Shown here in pieces: positions 5,760 through 5,821 of a DNA stretch of 5,821 nucleotides (the stretch's first letter is position 1; each line of letters begins with the position of its first letter). Under the pieces are notes generated by a model. The model searched no databases. It saw nothing but the letters and a program-made list of their open reading frames with translations, and was not told where the DNA came from. This DNA is from Bacteroidia bacterium (GTDB taxonomy: Bacteria > Bacteroidota > Bacteroidia > NS11-12g > UBA955). Made by a program: the position numbers and the translations under genes. Where the stretch lies: contig JADLHV010000132.1 in assembly GCA_020848595.1 (NCBI GenBank), positions 1 to 5,821 on the forward strand, written 5' to 3'.

Positions 5760-5821
5760 CTAGAAAAGAGGCGTACCATCCATTGCAAGAGGTTGGTCCA
5801 AATCCAGCATTTTCAAAATAC
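5760..5821 (-). CDS. C-terminal end of an unidentified gene (cut by right edge)
   Basis: On the minus strand an open frame enters from the right edge, gives 19 residues (ILKMLDLDQPLAMDGTPLF) and stops at TAG (5760-5762). The stop falls 9 bp past the end of the convergent membrane protein gene, as expected for a real gene end in this compact region, and the composition looks like protein. No family can be named from so short a piece. Stops close the other strand's continuation, and one other minus frame stays open only by running antisense into the membrane gene. Confidence 0.45.
   Translation of the reverse strand, partial: ILKMLDLDQPLAMDGTPLF

Overview
The window looks like ordinary chromosomal DNA from a member of the Bacteroidota, of flavobacterial or sphingobacterial type. 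It is AT-rich. It encodes an Omp28-type lipoprotein with a thioredoxin CxxC motif, a secreted beta-rich protein of the style often carried by type IX secretion cargo, and a periplasmic TPR protein. Its starts lack usefully spaced Shine-Dalgarno sequences, and several are preceded by the Bacteroidota promoter pattern TTTG-N19/20-TAnnTTTG. Genus or species cannot be judged from the sequence.

Layout from left to right: (1) 1-850, minus strand, the N-terminal 283 codons of a secreted protein that runs off the left edge and must start at GTG or TTG. (2) 875-902, a strong terminator reading leftwards. (3) 923-1849, minus strand, an Omp28-related lipoprotein with WCTYC and a cis-proline loop. (4) 1850-2163, a 314-bp non-coding region with a textbook promoter for the lipoprotein and small repeats that could be operators. 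(5) 2164-2880, minus strand, ComB-type 2-phosphosulfolactate phosphatase. (6) 2946-3962, plus strand, a secreted protein made almost wholly of TPR units. (7) 3982-4731, minus strand, a soluble DPM1-like family 2 glycosyltransferase, convergent with the TPR gene. (8) 4815-5750, plus strand, a six-helix membrane protein of unknown function with an acidic tail. (9) 5760-5821, minus strand, the probable last 19 codons of a further gene.

The genes do not form one pathway. Strand alternates often (two divergent pairs, two convergent ends), so most genes seem to be separate transcription units. The one likely functional pair is the Omp28 lipoprotein and the secreted protein downstream of it. Both are exported and both resemble parts of the Omp28/type IX cargo world, but a terminator separates them.

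I found no mobile element, CRISPR array, tRNA, rRNA or defence system, and no convincing case for a wholly new system. The most interesting features are the very short distance between promoter-like boxes and start codons in both divergent pairs, an isolated comB with no other coenzyme M-type gene beside it, and the terminator lying about 25 bp upstream of a gene with a non-ATG start.
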